From assembly GCA_943704415.1 (NCBI GenBank), contig CALSCO010002237.1:1-64000 (forward strand): a stretch of 64,000 nt of DNA. Reading direction: 5' to 3'. The position numbers were made by a program, and so were the translations under genes. Positions 1 to 12,623 of this stretch are shown here, one piece after another. The stretch comes from Parvularia atlantis. Lineage: Eukaryota > Opisthokonta > Rotosphaerida. Every line of letters begins with the position of its first letter. Positions within the stretch are counted from its first letter, which is position 1. Below the pieces are notes generated by a model. The model searched no databases. It saw only the letters and a list, made by a program, of their open reading frames with translations, and was not told the origin of the DNA.

Positions 1-1193
<1,193 letters not shown>

Positions 1194-1432
1194 GCGCGCT
1201 GCAGGCGCCCTTCGGCCTGCCCCCTCTAGACCAGATGACTTGTCGGTTTCTTTGCTTTCCCGTCCTTCCGTCGACCCCGCTTCCCTGTTCCGTATCTGCG
1301 CGTGCGTTCGCTCGTTTGTCGTCTCGCTTCCCCCCTCCGGTGTGCTCCGTCTTCCTCTCTGCGCTTGTTCTGTGTGTCTCTTTTTGTCGTGTGCCAACCG
1401 GGAGCGACTCTGACAAGAACAATGCCTAATGC
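1194..1432. other. Convergent intergenic spacer
   Basis: About 240 bases between the stop codon of the helicase (+) and that of the glycosyltransferase (-). It is pyrimidine-richer than the surrounding coding DNA on the + strand and should hold both 3' UTRs. I see no RNA gene or conserved ORF in it. Confidence 0.5.
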
Positions 1433-4400
1433 TCAGTGCGTCTCCACGTTGAAGATGTCGCTGTACAGCCCGCGCAGCTCGAGCACGGCGGGGTCGTCGG
1501 TGATCTCATTGAAGTGGAAGTCGTAGAGGGGCATGTCGAAGGGCGAGTCAGGCAGGTCGATGCCGTTGAGCGACTCGAGCATGGGCGAGTTGGCGCCTTT
1601 GTCCTCCTTGAAGTTGACGCCCTTGTCGCGGTAGTTGACCAGAAGCGCGGCGTTGTTTGGGAAGTTGGTGTAGATGGCGTACAGGCCGCGCTCGGCCGCG
1701 TAGCGCATGAAGTAGGCTGACCAGACGGCGCGCCCCCCGCCGCGCTTCTCGAACCACTCGTTCGTCTTCATGTTGGAGAACATGGGCCGGAAGTTGGGGT
1801 CGGCGCCCTTGTCGGCCTGCCACGCGAGGAAGCTGGCCCAGTGCATCGGGAAGAAGAGCGGCCCCCACGTGCTCAGCTGCTGGTACCGGTAGAACTGCAC
1901 GCCCTTGTCGAGCAGCTCGTCCGGGCGGGTCGGGTACCGTCCGGGGATGAAGTGCTGGTTCTGGAACATGATGCCGAAGACGCGCGGGTCGTACGTGGCT
2001 GGGTTGGCGTAGTAGCGCTGAAGCATCTGCTTGAGGAAGCCATAGAAGAGCGGCGAGACCACGTTGTCGTCCTCGAGTACCATCGCCACCTCGTCATCGC
2101 CGCCGGGGAACCATGCGTTGAGCCACTGGCCCTTGAGGCCGTAGTGCTCCTCGCGCACGACCACGAGCTTGGGGCCGTGCGGCCACACAAACTTGCGCGC
2201 GAGTCGGATCGTCTCGGCGCGGCTCTCGGTGTTGTCGCCGTCGTCGGCGCCCGCGCCCGCCGCCACCGGCACGTCCTCGGGCTTGTCGATGTAGATCTCG
2301 AGCCGGACGCGGTCGTCGCCGTAGTCGGCGCGGTGGAGCGACTTGAGCAGGCGCTTGAGCGCCTCCGGGCGGTCGTAGGCGAGCACCTGCGGGGACGGGC
2401 GTGGTGCTGCGTCAGCGGCGAGTGCGTGCGAGCGGACGCGCGGGCGCGCCTTGAGCACAAGCGAGGGCAGGACACGCGGCGGCGGCGGGAGCATGGACGG
2501 GAAGCCCTTGCACTTGAGCTCGTCCGTGACGAACCAGAGCGAGACATTTGCGAAGCGCGCGTACTTGTTTTGCTTGCCGACGATGTAGTTGTTGTGGATC
2601 GCGACGGGCCAGCAGCCCTGGCGCTGCGGGGTCTTGTCGATGAAGAAGCTCTTGCCGTCGGCGAGAACCTCGGGCGCGATGCGGCCCCACTTGACCTCGT
2701 TCACGCCGGCCGCAAGCAGGAGCCGGTTGAGGATCTCCTGCTCCGTGTTCTCGTGCGGGTTGAAGTCGAGCGTGGTCTGGATCGAGCGCAGGACGTCGCG
2801 GTGCTGGTGCAGGACCTTGATCCAGATCGAGAGCGTGCGCTCGTTGCTGCGCAGGAACAGGAACCCGCCCGTGATCTTGCTCTCCTTGTGCGCGCCGCCG
2901 AGGATGTCGTACTGCGGGTCGGCGAGCACGTGCGTGAACGGGTTGCGCAGGAACACGACGTCGACGTCGCTCAGCAGCACGTCGTAGCCCTTCTGGAGGA
3001 TGCGGTAGATCATCTCCGTGCGCGAGTTCATAAGGGCCTGGTACGCGACCGTGCCGTACGCGAACCCGTTCTCGTCCTCGGTCGCGGCCCCGCCTGCGCC
3101 CGCGCCCGCGCCCGCGTCCTTGCCGATGAAGCTCCGCGCCTCCTCCGACTCATAGAAGATGACCGGGTGGCCCATGTCGAACAGGGCCTGGTACACGGCC
3201 GCGTCCATCGCGTGGAAGACGTAGTGGTCGATGCCCACGTGCCGCAGCGAGCACAGCCAGTTGAGAGCAAAGTCGAGGTAGCCGTAGTTGACCGAGGCCA
3301 CGACAATCTGGCTCCGCCGCGAGGCCTTGTACAGGGTCACGTCCATGTTCTGTTCGGCGCGCTGGATCCGGCAGCCCGGGCACGCCGGCCGCTGCGCACC
3401 CGTGCCCGCGGGCTTGGTGCTTGCGACGGGCACGAGGCGGTAGTCGGTGCTCTCAAGGTCGCCCACTTTCTTCGGGTCGATCGGCTCGTCCTTCAGCAGG
3501 TCCTTGTTCCAGTCGTTGCCCTCGCGCGTGGCACTGGCGCCGCTCTGGTGCGCGCGCGGGGGGGGGGGGGGGGGGGCCGCGTGTGAACACGCGCATCGGG
3601 AGGAGGCGCATGGGCCGCGCGCACGCACCCGCCCGTGCGTCAGGTGCACCGCCAGCACGACCTTGCTCGCGTCGACCGCCACGGCCGTCTTGCTCCCGAT
3701 GAAGCGCGACAGCAGCCAGTTGTCCCAACGCACGCGTCCGACCAGAAACGGGGGCATCTTGCGCGTGAGCGCGCGACGGTAGAGGAAGTAGTCGAGGGCG
3801 TACTTGCCGTGGGGCGTGCCGTAGGTGTCGGCGATCTGGCGGAAGCTAGCGGTCCAGGCATCGTCGGCAAAGTCGATGAGATGCGGAAACAGCAGGTCCG
3901 TGCGCGCCCCGACCATGAGGAAGTCGGCGTGGAACGTGTCCAGGTGGAGCATGGCCTCGATCAGGTCCTCGAAGAAGACCATGTCCGAGTTGGCGTACAT
4001 CACGAACTCGGTCCGCGCCAGCGCCGACGCGTTCGCAAACAGGCAGTCGTACGTCGGCGCGCCGTACTCGGGGTGGTAGCACGGGATCGGGTAGCACCGG
4101 TGCAGCTCGGCCGGCACGAACGACGCCGTGAAGTTGCACGACGACTTGGTCCCGAACATGATCACATCCGTCAGGGGCAGGTACAGCCACGACAGCACCG
4201 CATTGGTCGTGTGCAGCGCGGCCAGCCAGCTCTCCTGGTCGGCCTGCGCCGAGTCGTAGTCGAAGTCGCGCAGCACTGTCCAAATCGTTAGCACGGGCTC
4301 GTCTGCCGCCCCGTCGCCCGTCCGCCGCCTGCCGCCCCGCCCGGCGCCCGGCCCCGCGAGCGCGTCGCTGTCGTCGCCGCCTTCCACCGCCGCGCCCTTG

Positions 4401-4774
4401 TGCACGCGCGACCACACGTCGGCGGCGCTGGCTCGCCCGCGTCCGCTGCCGACGTGTGGCCCCGCCCCGCCGCCCCGCACGCGCTGCGGCGCCGCGCTAG
4501 CGTCAGCACTCACGCGCTAATCGACTAGTCTGTGCCGCGCGCGCACCTGCTTAACCGCGGCGCCGCTGCTGCTGAGGAAGACGCCGCGCAGTTGCAACAT
4601 GACCAGGGCGAGCAGGACCAGCGCCAGGACGAACAGGAGGCCGCGCGCCCACCACCGGCCGCGCAGCTTGGCGCGGAGCGGTGACCACGCTGAGCCGATT
4701 ATGCTGCCGCCGCCGCTGCTGCTTCCGCCGCCGCCGCCGGCCGCCGACAGCCGCGCTGGCGTCCCGGACCGCAT
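1433..4774 (-). CDS. Type II membrane glycosyltransferase with two catalytic-type modules (GT77-like plus GT-A-like)
   Basis: Likely a Golgi sugar transferase. Exon 1 (4774-4547) encodes a short Gly/Ser-rich cytosolic tail and one membrane anchor (GLLFVLALVLLALVMLQL), the usual Golgi type II topology. Exon 2 (4483-3629) holds an N-terminal glycosyltransferase-like region with NSDMVFF. The middle has a nucleotide-diphospho-sugar transferase domain like GT77 enzymes, with the DxD-type signature LSDVDVVFLRNP. After an intron near 2386-2450 comes a GT-A-like module (LAYDRPEALKRLLKSL, later MVLEDDNVVSP), again with acidic metal-binding residues. Introns at 3545-3628 (containing a poly-G run) and near 2386-2450 are open in frame, so the gene looks unspliced at first sight. 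Exact donor sugar and acceptor cannot be told. The total is roughly 1,050 residues. Confidence 0.8.
3558..3576. repeat. Poly-G run (19 bases) in a glycosyltransferase intron
   Basis: Homopolymer in the intron between exons 2 and 3 of the minus-strand glycosyltransferase. In the transcript it is a poly-C tract between donor and acceptor. Confidence 0.9.
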
Positions 4775-5071
4775 TCAAGAGAAGCCTTAGGGCTTTCGCC
4801 CGCGCCAGGTCTGCGCGTGCGTGGCGCGCTCGCGTCAGCCGAGGACGCGCTAGCGGCGCGCGGTTTCGGTCGCGCGGGTGCGAGCGCGCTAGGGCGACCA
4901 ACGCGGGAAAAAAGAGCCAGATATGGCGGAAAAACCGGGCGAGCAGGGAGCGGCCGCAAGGAGAACGTGAAAGAAGAGACACGTGGCCCTTTGTGAGCGC
5001 ACTAGCGCGTGATTGGCCGGCCCAGCGATGTGAAACGCTGACGCGACAAACACGTACACAAAAATGGTCTC
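4775..5071 (-). promoter_or_regulatory. Upstream region of the glycosyltransferase gene with CCAAT and E2F-like words
   Basis: A 297-base gap between two same-strand genes. It contains an inverted CCAAT box (gattggcc near 5013) and gcgggaaa at 4903-4910, which on the minus strand reads TTTCCCGC, the 8-base E2F/DP consensus word. It also has a locally A-rich stretch (4906-4945) unlike the coding DNA. Both motifs are short, so their function is inference. Confidence 0.3.
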
Positions 5072-5986
5072 TCACACGAGAACCGGTACGGCGGCGGCGG
5101 CCAGGGCCAGCAACGGTGCGAGCAGCCCGACCCCGGCGGTCGTGCGCGCAGCAGCGCCCGTCGGCGTGGGCGTGGCGGTCGGCGTGGCGATGCGCGCCGC
5201 CACGTAGCCGAACGACGATGGCCGCTGCACCGGCGTGCACGGCGTGAGCGGCGGGGCGGACACGCCCGCGCTGGTGCGGCCGCCGAGCGAGACGGTCGAG
5301 CCGCCCGAGAAAGTCGCGGCAATGTCGTACTCGTTCTCGCACGTGGCTGCGTGCCGCGCGAGCGCACGCGGTCAGCCGCACAGCACGCACGCGCGCCCAC
5401 AGTCAGCCGCGCGCCCCTGTCCCCACGTCATGTCCCCCGCACGCGCCCTCTCCCCCCCGCACGTGCACGCACTCTTGTTGCCGATGCCGAGCTGCGGGCA
5501 CCCGACCGTGAACGCGTCGAGCGCGCCCGAGGGCACGCTAACCGTGCCCCACGAGGCGTACATGGCCGCGCACTGCTGCTGAACCGCGAGCCGGCCCACC
5601 GTGCTGAAGATGTACATCGTCTTGCTCGTGTAGGTCAGGTTGAGCAGCGCCGTGCTCGAGTTGCCGCCGCCCCCGAGACCCAGCTCGAGGTCGGCCGGGG
5701 GCTCGTCCAGCGCATACGTGCCCACGAAGACCTGGCGCAGGTCGGCCGAGGCCTGATTGGCGCAGCCCTGGACGTAGATGTCGACCGACAACACGTAGGT
5801 CGCGTTCGTGGCCGGGCCGAAGCTGTAGCGCACGTTGACGGTGCTGCTCAAGCCGGGCAGGTTCGGCGAGACGCAGTCGACGCCCCAGTCGCCGACGACG
5901 TCCGGTGCGACGTACACGCCCGCGGCGAGCTGTGCCGCCGCGACCGCGGCGAGGGCCAGCGCGAGGGCGAGGGGCAAGGCGCGCAT
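5072..5986 (-). CDS. Secreted, possibly GPI-anchored cell-surface protein of unknown family
   Basis: I do not recognise a family. The protein begins at 5986 with a clear signal peptide (MRALPLALALALAAVAAAQ) and continues into an extracellular-looking domain of about 190 residues rich in N-glycosylation sequons (NAT, NSS, NLT, NKS) with several cysteines. An intron of roughly 100 bases lies near 5345-5455. The second exon ends in a Thr/Pro/Ala-rich linker and a hydrophobic C-terminus (LLAPLLALAAAAVPVLV) with nothing after it, which is the layout of a GPI-attachment signal. It sits between two unrelated minus-strand genes. Alternative: a secreted protein with a C-terminal membrane anchor. Confidence 0.65.
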
Positions 5987-6207
5987 CCTGAACAGCTGAT
6001 TGCCACACACAAATACGTAGGCATACGCTTCGCCGGCATGCCAGGATTGCCTAAGTAAATACTAGCATCACACTGTCAGTTTGCCGACATGTCGAGCCCA
6101 CAGGCTCTGAATCAACAGCCTGAGATCCCAGTGCTGGTTTGGATGGCATCATGGCAGTTCATGTCGCACGCCCACACACACAGTGAGAGAAAAAGAGCAC
6201 GCTGCCC

Positions 6208-9200
6208 TCACACTTCGTCCGTGACCATGTGCGACAGCCGCAGCAGCACGCCCTCGGCCGGCGCGGCGCTGATGCGCTCCTCAAGCGGGCCCGACACGGC
6301 CGGCTGCGCGTCAAACGGGTACGGCTGCGGCGCGGCCGGCGGATGAGCGATGGCGCGCACGCGCTCAGGCTCGCGCACTTGGCTGTGCAGGCTGACGTAG
6401 CGCTGGATCATCGACGTGATCATCTTGAGCTTCTTGAGGTTGACAAGGTCGTCTACGATCGTCTCGTTGCGCTCGTGAATGTACAGCAGCTCGCGCGTCG
6501 CGATCGCTGTCCGCGCGCGCACAGTCAGCGCGAGTGCGCCTACTGCCGCGAAAGCCGACCACACACGGAAGAACGGCACCATCGGCGGCCGGCTGCGGTC
6601 GAGCACCTCGCGGTACACCTGTGCGCGCGCGCGTGCCGGGCGTCAGGCGCGCCGACTCGTCCGCGTGCACGTGCTCGCCTTCATGTTGCTCATCGGGTCC
6701 ATCAGCTTGTCCAAGCTCTGCAGCACCTGCATATCCTTGCCAGAGACGCCCTGTGTGCGTGCAGGCGCGCGCGGCGCAGCGTCGGCGTGGGCTGCTCGGC
6801 GTGCCGCCCCGGCGCACCTCCCACGTCTTCTTCAGGCGCTTGACCGGCGGCAGGTACAGGCCGCTGACGATCGAGAACGTAGCGCAAAAGTCGTTGTAGT
6901 CGCGGCACATCTTGGCCACGCGGATGAGCTTGGTCACGGCGATGCGCCGCGCCTTGATCCGCGCGAGCGACACGACCTCGTACGCGGCCCAGTTGCGGAT
7001 CTGGGTTCACGGCGCATGAGCCAGGCGTACCCGAGCGCAGCGCCGCCACCGCACCTGGTCAGAACGGCTCAGGAACCTGCTCACGGACGAGACCTCGTCC
7101 TTGTCGCCTTGCGCGGCCCCGTCCTTGCTCGAGGTGCGCCGCTGTGCCGCGCGCGCACTTGGTTGGCGAGCCGCTGCGCAGGCCACGAGAGCGAAGCGCA
7201 CCATCCGGGACGACATGACGAGATAGCGGAAAAAGTCGCTCCCAGAAATGTTGCGGTAAAACACCTGGTCCATCCGCACGAGCTGACGCGTGAGCAGCAG
7301 CGGGTCCATGGCTGTGCGCGTCACGCGCGTGCGTGAGAACAGCGCTCACCTCGTGTGACATGCGGGCGCACTGAGAAACGCGGTCGCCTCGGCGAGCGCG
7401 GGCGGCGGCTGCGTGATGCGCGTGCCGTTGGACAGCGAGCTGCGGCGCACGAGCGAGGCGTTCTGCTCGCCAACGTGGCGTCAGCGAGCGGTTGCATTGC
7501 ACCCAGCGCGCGTCCACACCCGCGACATCTGCTGCGACAGCGTACGTACGACGCGCTCGGCCTCGGTTTGGAAGCTGCTCGCGGCCGTGGGCGTCAGTGC
7601 GCTGTGCCGGCGCGGGCAACGGCGGCCGCACCCATTCGACTTGATGTCGTCCAAGAAGCTCACAAGCACCTCGCGAAGGTCCTCGTTCACATCAAAGTCG
7701 GCGACGTGGTTCTTGACCCAGCGCGCAAGCACGTTGAGCACGCTGCGGCGGCGCGCAACGTCACACAAGTGCGCAGCCAGCGGCGTGTCCGCGCGAGCCC
7801 TCGCACCGCAGCTGGATGTCGCGCTGGTGCATCTCAAAGTAGAGCAGGTCCTCCTTGGACGGCTCGCTGTCGAGCTCCATGTAGAAGCGCGAGATGAGCT
7901 GCTCGAGCAGGTCCTGTGCGCATGCGTGCGCGAGGATGTGAGCGGCGCCGGCTCGAACGGCATGCCGACGGTGCACCTCCGACGTCATGAACTGCGAGTG
8001 TGTCAGCAGCACCATGTCCACAAACTCCATGTCCTGCTCGTTCTCGTTCGCCAGCTGCTCGACCATGTTCTCGATGTCGGCTGCGATCACCTCCATCCTG
8101 CCGCACGGCCGGCGTCAGACGGCCTCGCGCTGGTGCGTGCACGATTAGACGCGCGCACCGGCGGTCGACCTTCTCAAGCACGAGAAAGTCGCGCCCGCCC
8201 TCGTTCAGCCGCACGATCTGGCCCGACGCGAGCTTGTCGAACGTCTCGGCCGAGACCTGGCTGATGGCAAAGTTGACGGGCGACTGCGCACACGTAGGTC
8301 AGGCCGCGCCCGAGAGCGCTCGCCAGCACTGCACGCGCCTTGACTGGCTGCGGCGGCGGCGACGACGACGACACTGAGCTGCTTGACTGCGTCGCCTGTC
8401 GCAGCGCGAGGGCTCCGCGCGATAGCCTGCGGCTGCCGAACCGGCTAGTGCGCAGCACGCATCAGCGATAGGCGGCCCCGCGAGTGGCTAGCACGCACGA
8501 GATCTGTGCACCAGAGTCGCCGGTAGGCGACTCTGGCGGGGCCGACGCGACCATGCGCCAGTCCATCTTGCGCGGCATCGTGCGCGCGTGCTGCGTGCGC
8601 TGGCGTCAGCACTGCATGCATTGGGTCGGGCTCGCATCGCGCACCCGGTAGCGCGTCGGTTGCCCGTCCACCGCGCCCGCCGCACCGGCCCCGGGCATGT
8701 CTGGGAACTCCTCGGTCTCCATCAGGCTCGCCTGCCGGTAGAGCGGGTTCTGCGCCGGGCGGTGAGGAGCGGGCGGCCGGGGTGCACGCAGCGACGGGCA
8801 CGCACGATCACGGTCGCGCCCGGTGGCGTCCCCGTCGGCACGCCCTTGAACAGCGGCGAGATGACCGTCTGCGTCCGCGGCGCTTGAGCAACACGTGTGT
8901 GCAGCACACCCGCGCATCACCTTCTCGGTCACGGTCACGTCGATCTGCAGCTGCGGGAACGGCCGCTTTTGCTGGCCCTCGGCGCCGCTGCTGCGAAGCG
9001 CGAGCAACAGGCTGAGCTGCAGCCACGGCGAACGCACACACGCACCTCTGCTCCGCCGCCTCCTCGACCGCTGCACTGTCGGACGAGGTGCCTGCGCACC
9101 GGCTGCGATGAGCGCGCGCGCACGCGCTCGGGCGCGCAACGCACGCGCGCTGGCGCTCTCGGCGACGGTCGCGAGCGGCGAGCGCACGACAGGCTGCGTC

Positions 9201-9457
9201 TGCGGGCGCGCCTTGTTGCCGCCGACGGGCTCGAGCTGCTTCAGGCTGAGGCGGCTCATCTCCTCGTCGGTCGACATGCGCACGGCCACGGCCGTCTTGG
9301 CCGACTTTGGCGCAAAGATCTTCTTGCGCTGCTTGTTCTTCTTGCTCGTCGACGACGCGGATGCCACCGGTGCGGTCTGGCCCGCCGTGGGCGACGACGG
9401 CGGCGACTGCTTGTCCTTCGGCGGGCTTCGCGCGGCCGTGCGCGCAGCTCAGCGACG

Positions 9458-9519
<62 letters not shown>

Positions 9520-11445
9520 GTCGCTCACGCACGTCAGCTCGAGGTCGGCACGCGCAATGGCCGTGTTGTCCGACACAGACTTGCGGATTCGCACCGCGTC
9601 GTCGCTGTACTGCCTGCGTGTCGCGCGCGCGCGTCTCAATTCGGGCAGCGCGCACACGCCACGGCACGCGCGGCGCGCCTCATGACCATGATCGCGCTCT
9701 CACTCTTGGCCGAGACCAGCGGCGGCCTCTTCGGTGCTGCGGTGCGGGCAGGTGTGAGCAGCCGTGCGCTCACACCTGCACGTCGCACGCACCCATCTCT
9801 GACAGCGACTGGCGCCTGGTGTCACGGACGATGTCAGCACGCGCCTGGGGGGGGGGGGGGGGGGGGGGGGGTTGCACACGCGCGGCGCGCACCGCTGAAA
9901 CGGCGGCGGCTCAAACGTGGCCATCGGCGTTGAGCGCGTGCGGCCGTGCTGGGCGTTGTCGAGCGCTGCTTGTGTGCGCTCAAAGTAGTTGAGCAGCCCC
10001 TCGGTGCTCGGGCTTGTTCTGTGCGCGGTGCGCGCGTGCGTGAGCTTCAGGTGCGGCAGACGCGCGGCGGCCAGCGGCACGCGCACATCGTCATGCCGTC
10101 CTTGGGCGGAGTCGTGTGCTTCTGGTACTCGTCTGCACCACGCACGACCGGCATCACTCAGCGAGGCGGCTCCACCAGGCGGCCGGCGGGCGCACAGCTC
10201 ACCGTATGCCGCGGCCGTCTCGAGGTCTTTGGCGCCAGGCAGAAGTGCGTTGCCCTCGGACTTGGCGCGGTTGCGGAACTTCTTGTCCTTCTTGGCCTGT
10301 GCCGGCGCCGTTTGCACCGCGGCACTGGCGGTGGTGCGGGCTGCGCGCACCTCGCCTTGGTCGCCGGGCGGCGCAGGCGGTGCGGGCGCCGCGGGTACAA
10401 CAAGCGTCGTCGGCTGCGCCGACGCGGCCTTTTTGGCGGCGAGCTCGCGCCGGCGCAGACGCGCCTCTGCCACGCTCAGATTGCTGTCTGCTCGGGCAAG
10501 GCGTGAGCGGCTACCACTTTCCCGGCCAGCAGCACGCGCTGCGCACCGGCGTTGCGCGCGCCGACGGTCGGCGTGATCAGCGAGCCGTACAGCACGCGGT
10601 CACCCGCGGTCACGCCCGGGATGGCGCGGACGGCGCGCGCGGCCGACTGCACGGCCGTCTGCGCCGCGGTCGCGAGCTGCGTGGCGACGCTCTCGTGCCG
10701 CCGCAGCGCGGTCTGCGCCGACGTCAACAGCCCCGCTGAGTGGCGGCGCATCGCACGTGCCGCACCGCGAGCGCGTCGCTCTCGGCCGTCAGGCGCACGA
10801 TCTGCGCGCACGCCTCGGCGTACTTGCGCGCGTCGGCCTCGGCGCGGTCGAGCGCCTCGGCTGCTGCCGCCGCAGCGACCGCATCCTTCTCTGCGCGCGA
10901 GTGTCGCGTGAGTGCGCACTCCGGGAGAGCGATGCACGCGCGCACCGCCCGATAGCGCCGTCAGCCGCCGGCTCTGCTCGACCATGAGCATCACGTGCGC
11001 GGCGGCCGCGTCGCCGTGCGCCTTGAGGTGCGGCAGGAGGTGCAGCGCCTCGAGCACGTGGTTGAGCGCCTGCCGCAGCTGGTCCGTCTGGCCCGTCCAG
11101 TCGCGCCCCTGGAACCCCGTCACGCTCGCCGCACGTTGTACGCACGAGCCACGCGCCACGCACCGTCGCCGCGAGGGTCGCGCGCTCGGCGAAGGCCTGG
11201 TCCACGCCCGGCGCCTCGCTCGTGGCCGCCGACAGCGCCGCGCTCACGCCGAGGAAGTAGAGCGCGTCGGGCGGCAGCGGCACAAGCGAGCTGGCCGCGC
11301 CTGCCGCGCTCGTCGGCGTCGTCGGCAGCGCGGGGCTGGCACCGCCGCTTCCGACAGCGCCCGCGCTGCCACTGCCGCTGCCGCCGCCCGCCGCGACGGG
11401 CACGCTCAGCGTCGCGAGGCTGCGGCGAGGACGCGCAGACGCCAT
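6208..11445 (-). CDS. Ras guanine nucleotide exchange factor with RasGEF_N (REM) and Cdc25 domains and a long novel N-terminus
   Basis: Activates a Ras-family GTPase by GDP release. The C-terminal half shows the RasGEF_N (REM) region (EFVDMVLLTHSQFMTS, then a later segment with DLREVLVSFLDDI), followed by the Cdc25 catalytic domain: LTRQLVRMDQVFYRNI, IRVAKMCRDYNDFCATFSIV, SGLYLPPVKRLKKTW, SRPPMVPFF and IVDDLVNLKKLKMI. The N-terminal half (about 11445-8300) is Ala/Ser/Pro-rich with a coiled-coil segment (EALDRAEADARKYAEA) and a Lys-rich patch, and matches no domain I know. I followed reading phase exon to exon from ATG 11445 through the whole region and found one open chain, so I treat it as one gene. 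One intron holds a (GT)26 tract and another a poly-G run. A split into two genes near 8500 cannot be excluded. Confidence 0.75.
9461..9513. repeat. (GT)26 dinucleotide repeat inside a RasGEF intron
   Basis: Uninterrupted GT on the + strand, which is (CA)n in the transcribed direction. It lies between the donor just after an exon ending ADLEL and the acceptor before PPKDKQSPP. The repeat makes this one of the longest introns of the gene. Confidence 0.95.
9847..9871. repeat. Poly-G run (25 bases) in a RasGEF intron
   Basis: Homopolymer G on the + strand, C in the transcript. A similar 19-base run lies in a glycosyltransferase intron at 3558-3576. Both are in introns, and their length may be affected by sequencing error. 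Confidence 0.9.
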
Positions 11446-11559
11446 CCGACGAAAAGGTAACGGCCTTCTCGATCACCTTCCCGTTCGAGCCGCGGCATGG
11501 CAACGGGCGCACACACAGGGGCGGACGCAGAACGGCGCGAAGAAGGAAGAAAGCTAAGG

Positions 11560-12623
11560 CTAGTTTCTCCGATGGTACCGGTCACCGCCGCCGCCGCCGC
11601 GCTCGCGCCGGTCACCGCCTCGGTCGCCGCGGTCGCCGCGGTCGCCGCGGTCGCCACGGTCGCCGCCGCGGTGCTCGCGGTGTGCCGGGCGGAAGCTGGC
11701 CGACTCCTGGTGCGGGATGAAGCTGACTTGCACGTTCTCCTTCGGGAAGCACCTCGAGATGATCTCCTTGAGCGTCTCCCTGCCGCACCGCAGAGGCGTG
11801 TCAGTCACGCCAGACCGCCGCAATGCGTGCGCACTTGATCTTGCTGTGCTGCTCGTCCGACTGGTTCGTCGTGCGCGTCCACACCGCTATCCGGTCGTCC
11901 TTCTTCGGGCGGCACTGCACCAGCACGCCGCAGATCTCGTCCGAGCCGTCGGTCGTCATCTGCTCGCCGATGCACGACAGTATCTGCGGCCGGCGCGCGC
12001 GTCGGCATGGCGCCACTCCCTCGCATGCCGCACGCGGCGTGGGCGCACCGTGTTCTGCCACGCGTTGTCCAGGCAGTCCTTCTTCGTCTTGGAGCTCTGG
12101 GGCAGGTCGACCTGGTACTTGCCGCCGTTCTTGTTGTCCTCGTGCTCCCAGCGCGGCTCGATGTCGTGCTTGAACAAGTAGTAGTTGCCCTGCTGCAGCA
12201 TGCTCGGCGTGACGATGTTGTTGTAGACGCTGCGTGCGCACGCGACAGACAGGTTGAGCCGCGGTGTTCCTCGCCGCGTCGCACGCCTCTCGCCCGTCCC
12301 GCCCGCGCCCCGCCAGCCAGAGCAGGCCACGTCCGCACGCACCCCCAGAAGTCCTCGACCGTCGTGAACGTGTACACGCGCTTGACGTTCTTGAACCAGT
12401 CTTCGGGGCTCGTCTTGCCGTCGGGCTTGTCGAACCAAAGGGTCCACGGGTGCTCGAGCGGGTGCTTCGTCTCGATGCCCTGCGTTGCGCGCGCGCACGG
12501 CACACGTGGTGGGTGCGGGCGTCGTGGGCGGGCGAGGCGTGAGCGCGGGAGGGGCGAGGGCGGGCGCCAGGTCAGCGTCGGCGCGCGCGCACGGGAGAGA
12601 GCAGGCGCCACGCGCACCTCCAT
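11560..12623 (-). CDS. EIF4E: Translation initiation factor eIF4E with an unusual GDR-repeat tail
   Basis: Binds the mRNA cap and recruits eIF4G. Cap-stacking tryptophans are present in EDWFKNV (human W56 position) and DIEPRWEH (W102, with the acidic residue E103 next to it), and RIAVWTRT holds the W166 equivalent. VEDFWGVY carries the W73-type residue that contacts eIF4G/4E-BPs. The start at 12623 gives a first exon coding only Met-Glu (12623-12618), spliced to GIETKHPLEHPW at 12479; phase closes, and other ATGs upstream do not. After the usual C-terminal helix the protein continues into an Arg/Gly/Asp tail with about six GDR units, absent from animal and yeast eIF4E. The gene is head to head with the WD40 gene, 45 bases between start codons. 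Confidence 0.93.
11626..11672. repeat. Short tandem 9-base repeat encoding GDR units
   Basis: Tandem ggtcgccgc copies with minor variation, inside the last exon of eIF4E. The repeat explains the Gly-Asp-Arg tail of the protein. Confidence 0.7.

Noticed and set aside
1841-3586. A 581-codon open frame on the + strand opposite the glycosyltransferase
   Set aside because: It is antisense to strongly family-like coding sequence, is Arg/Val/Glu/Leu-biased as expected of a GC-rich shadow frame, shows no domain and has no GTGCG introns of its own.
4484-4516. Start of the glycosyltransferase at about 4513
   Set aside because: The codon is GTG and lies inside the first intron; ATG 4774 with a membrane anchor gives a proper type II enzyme and closes in phase.
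8895-9992. Plus-strand frames of 260-365 codons over the RasGEF gene
   Set aside because: They translate the GT repeat as Cys-Val runs and lie antisense to in-phase exons of the RasGEF; no domain is visible.
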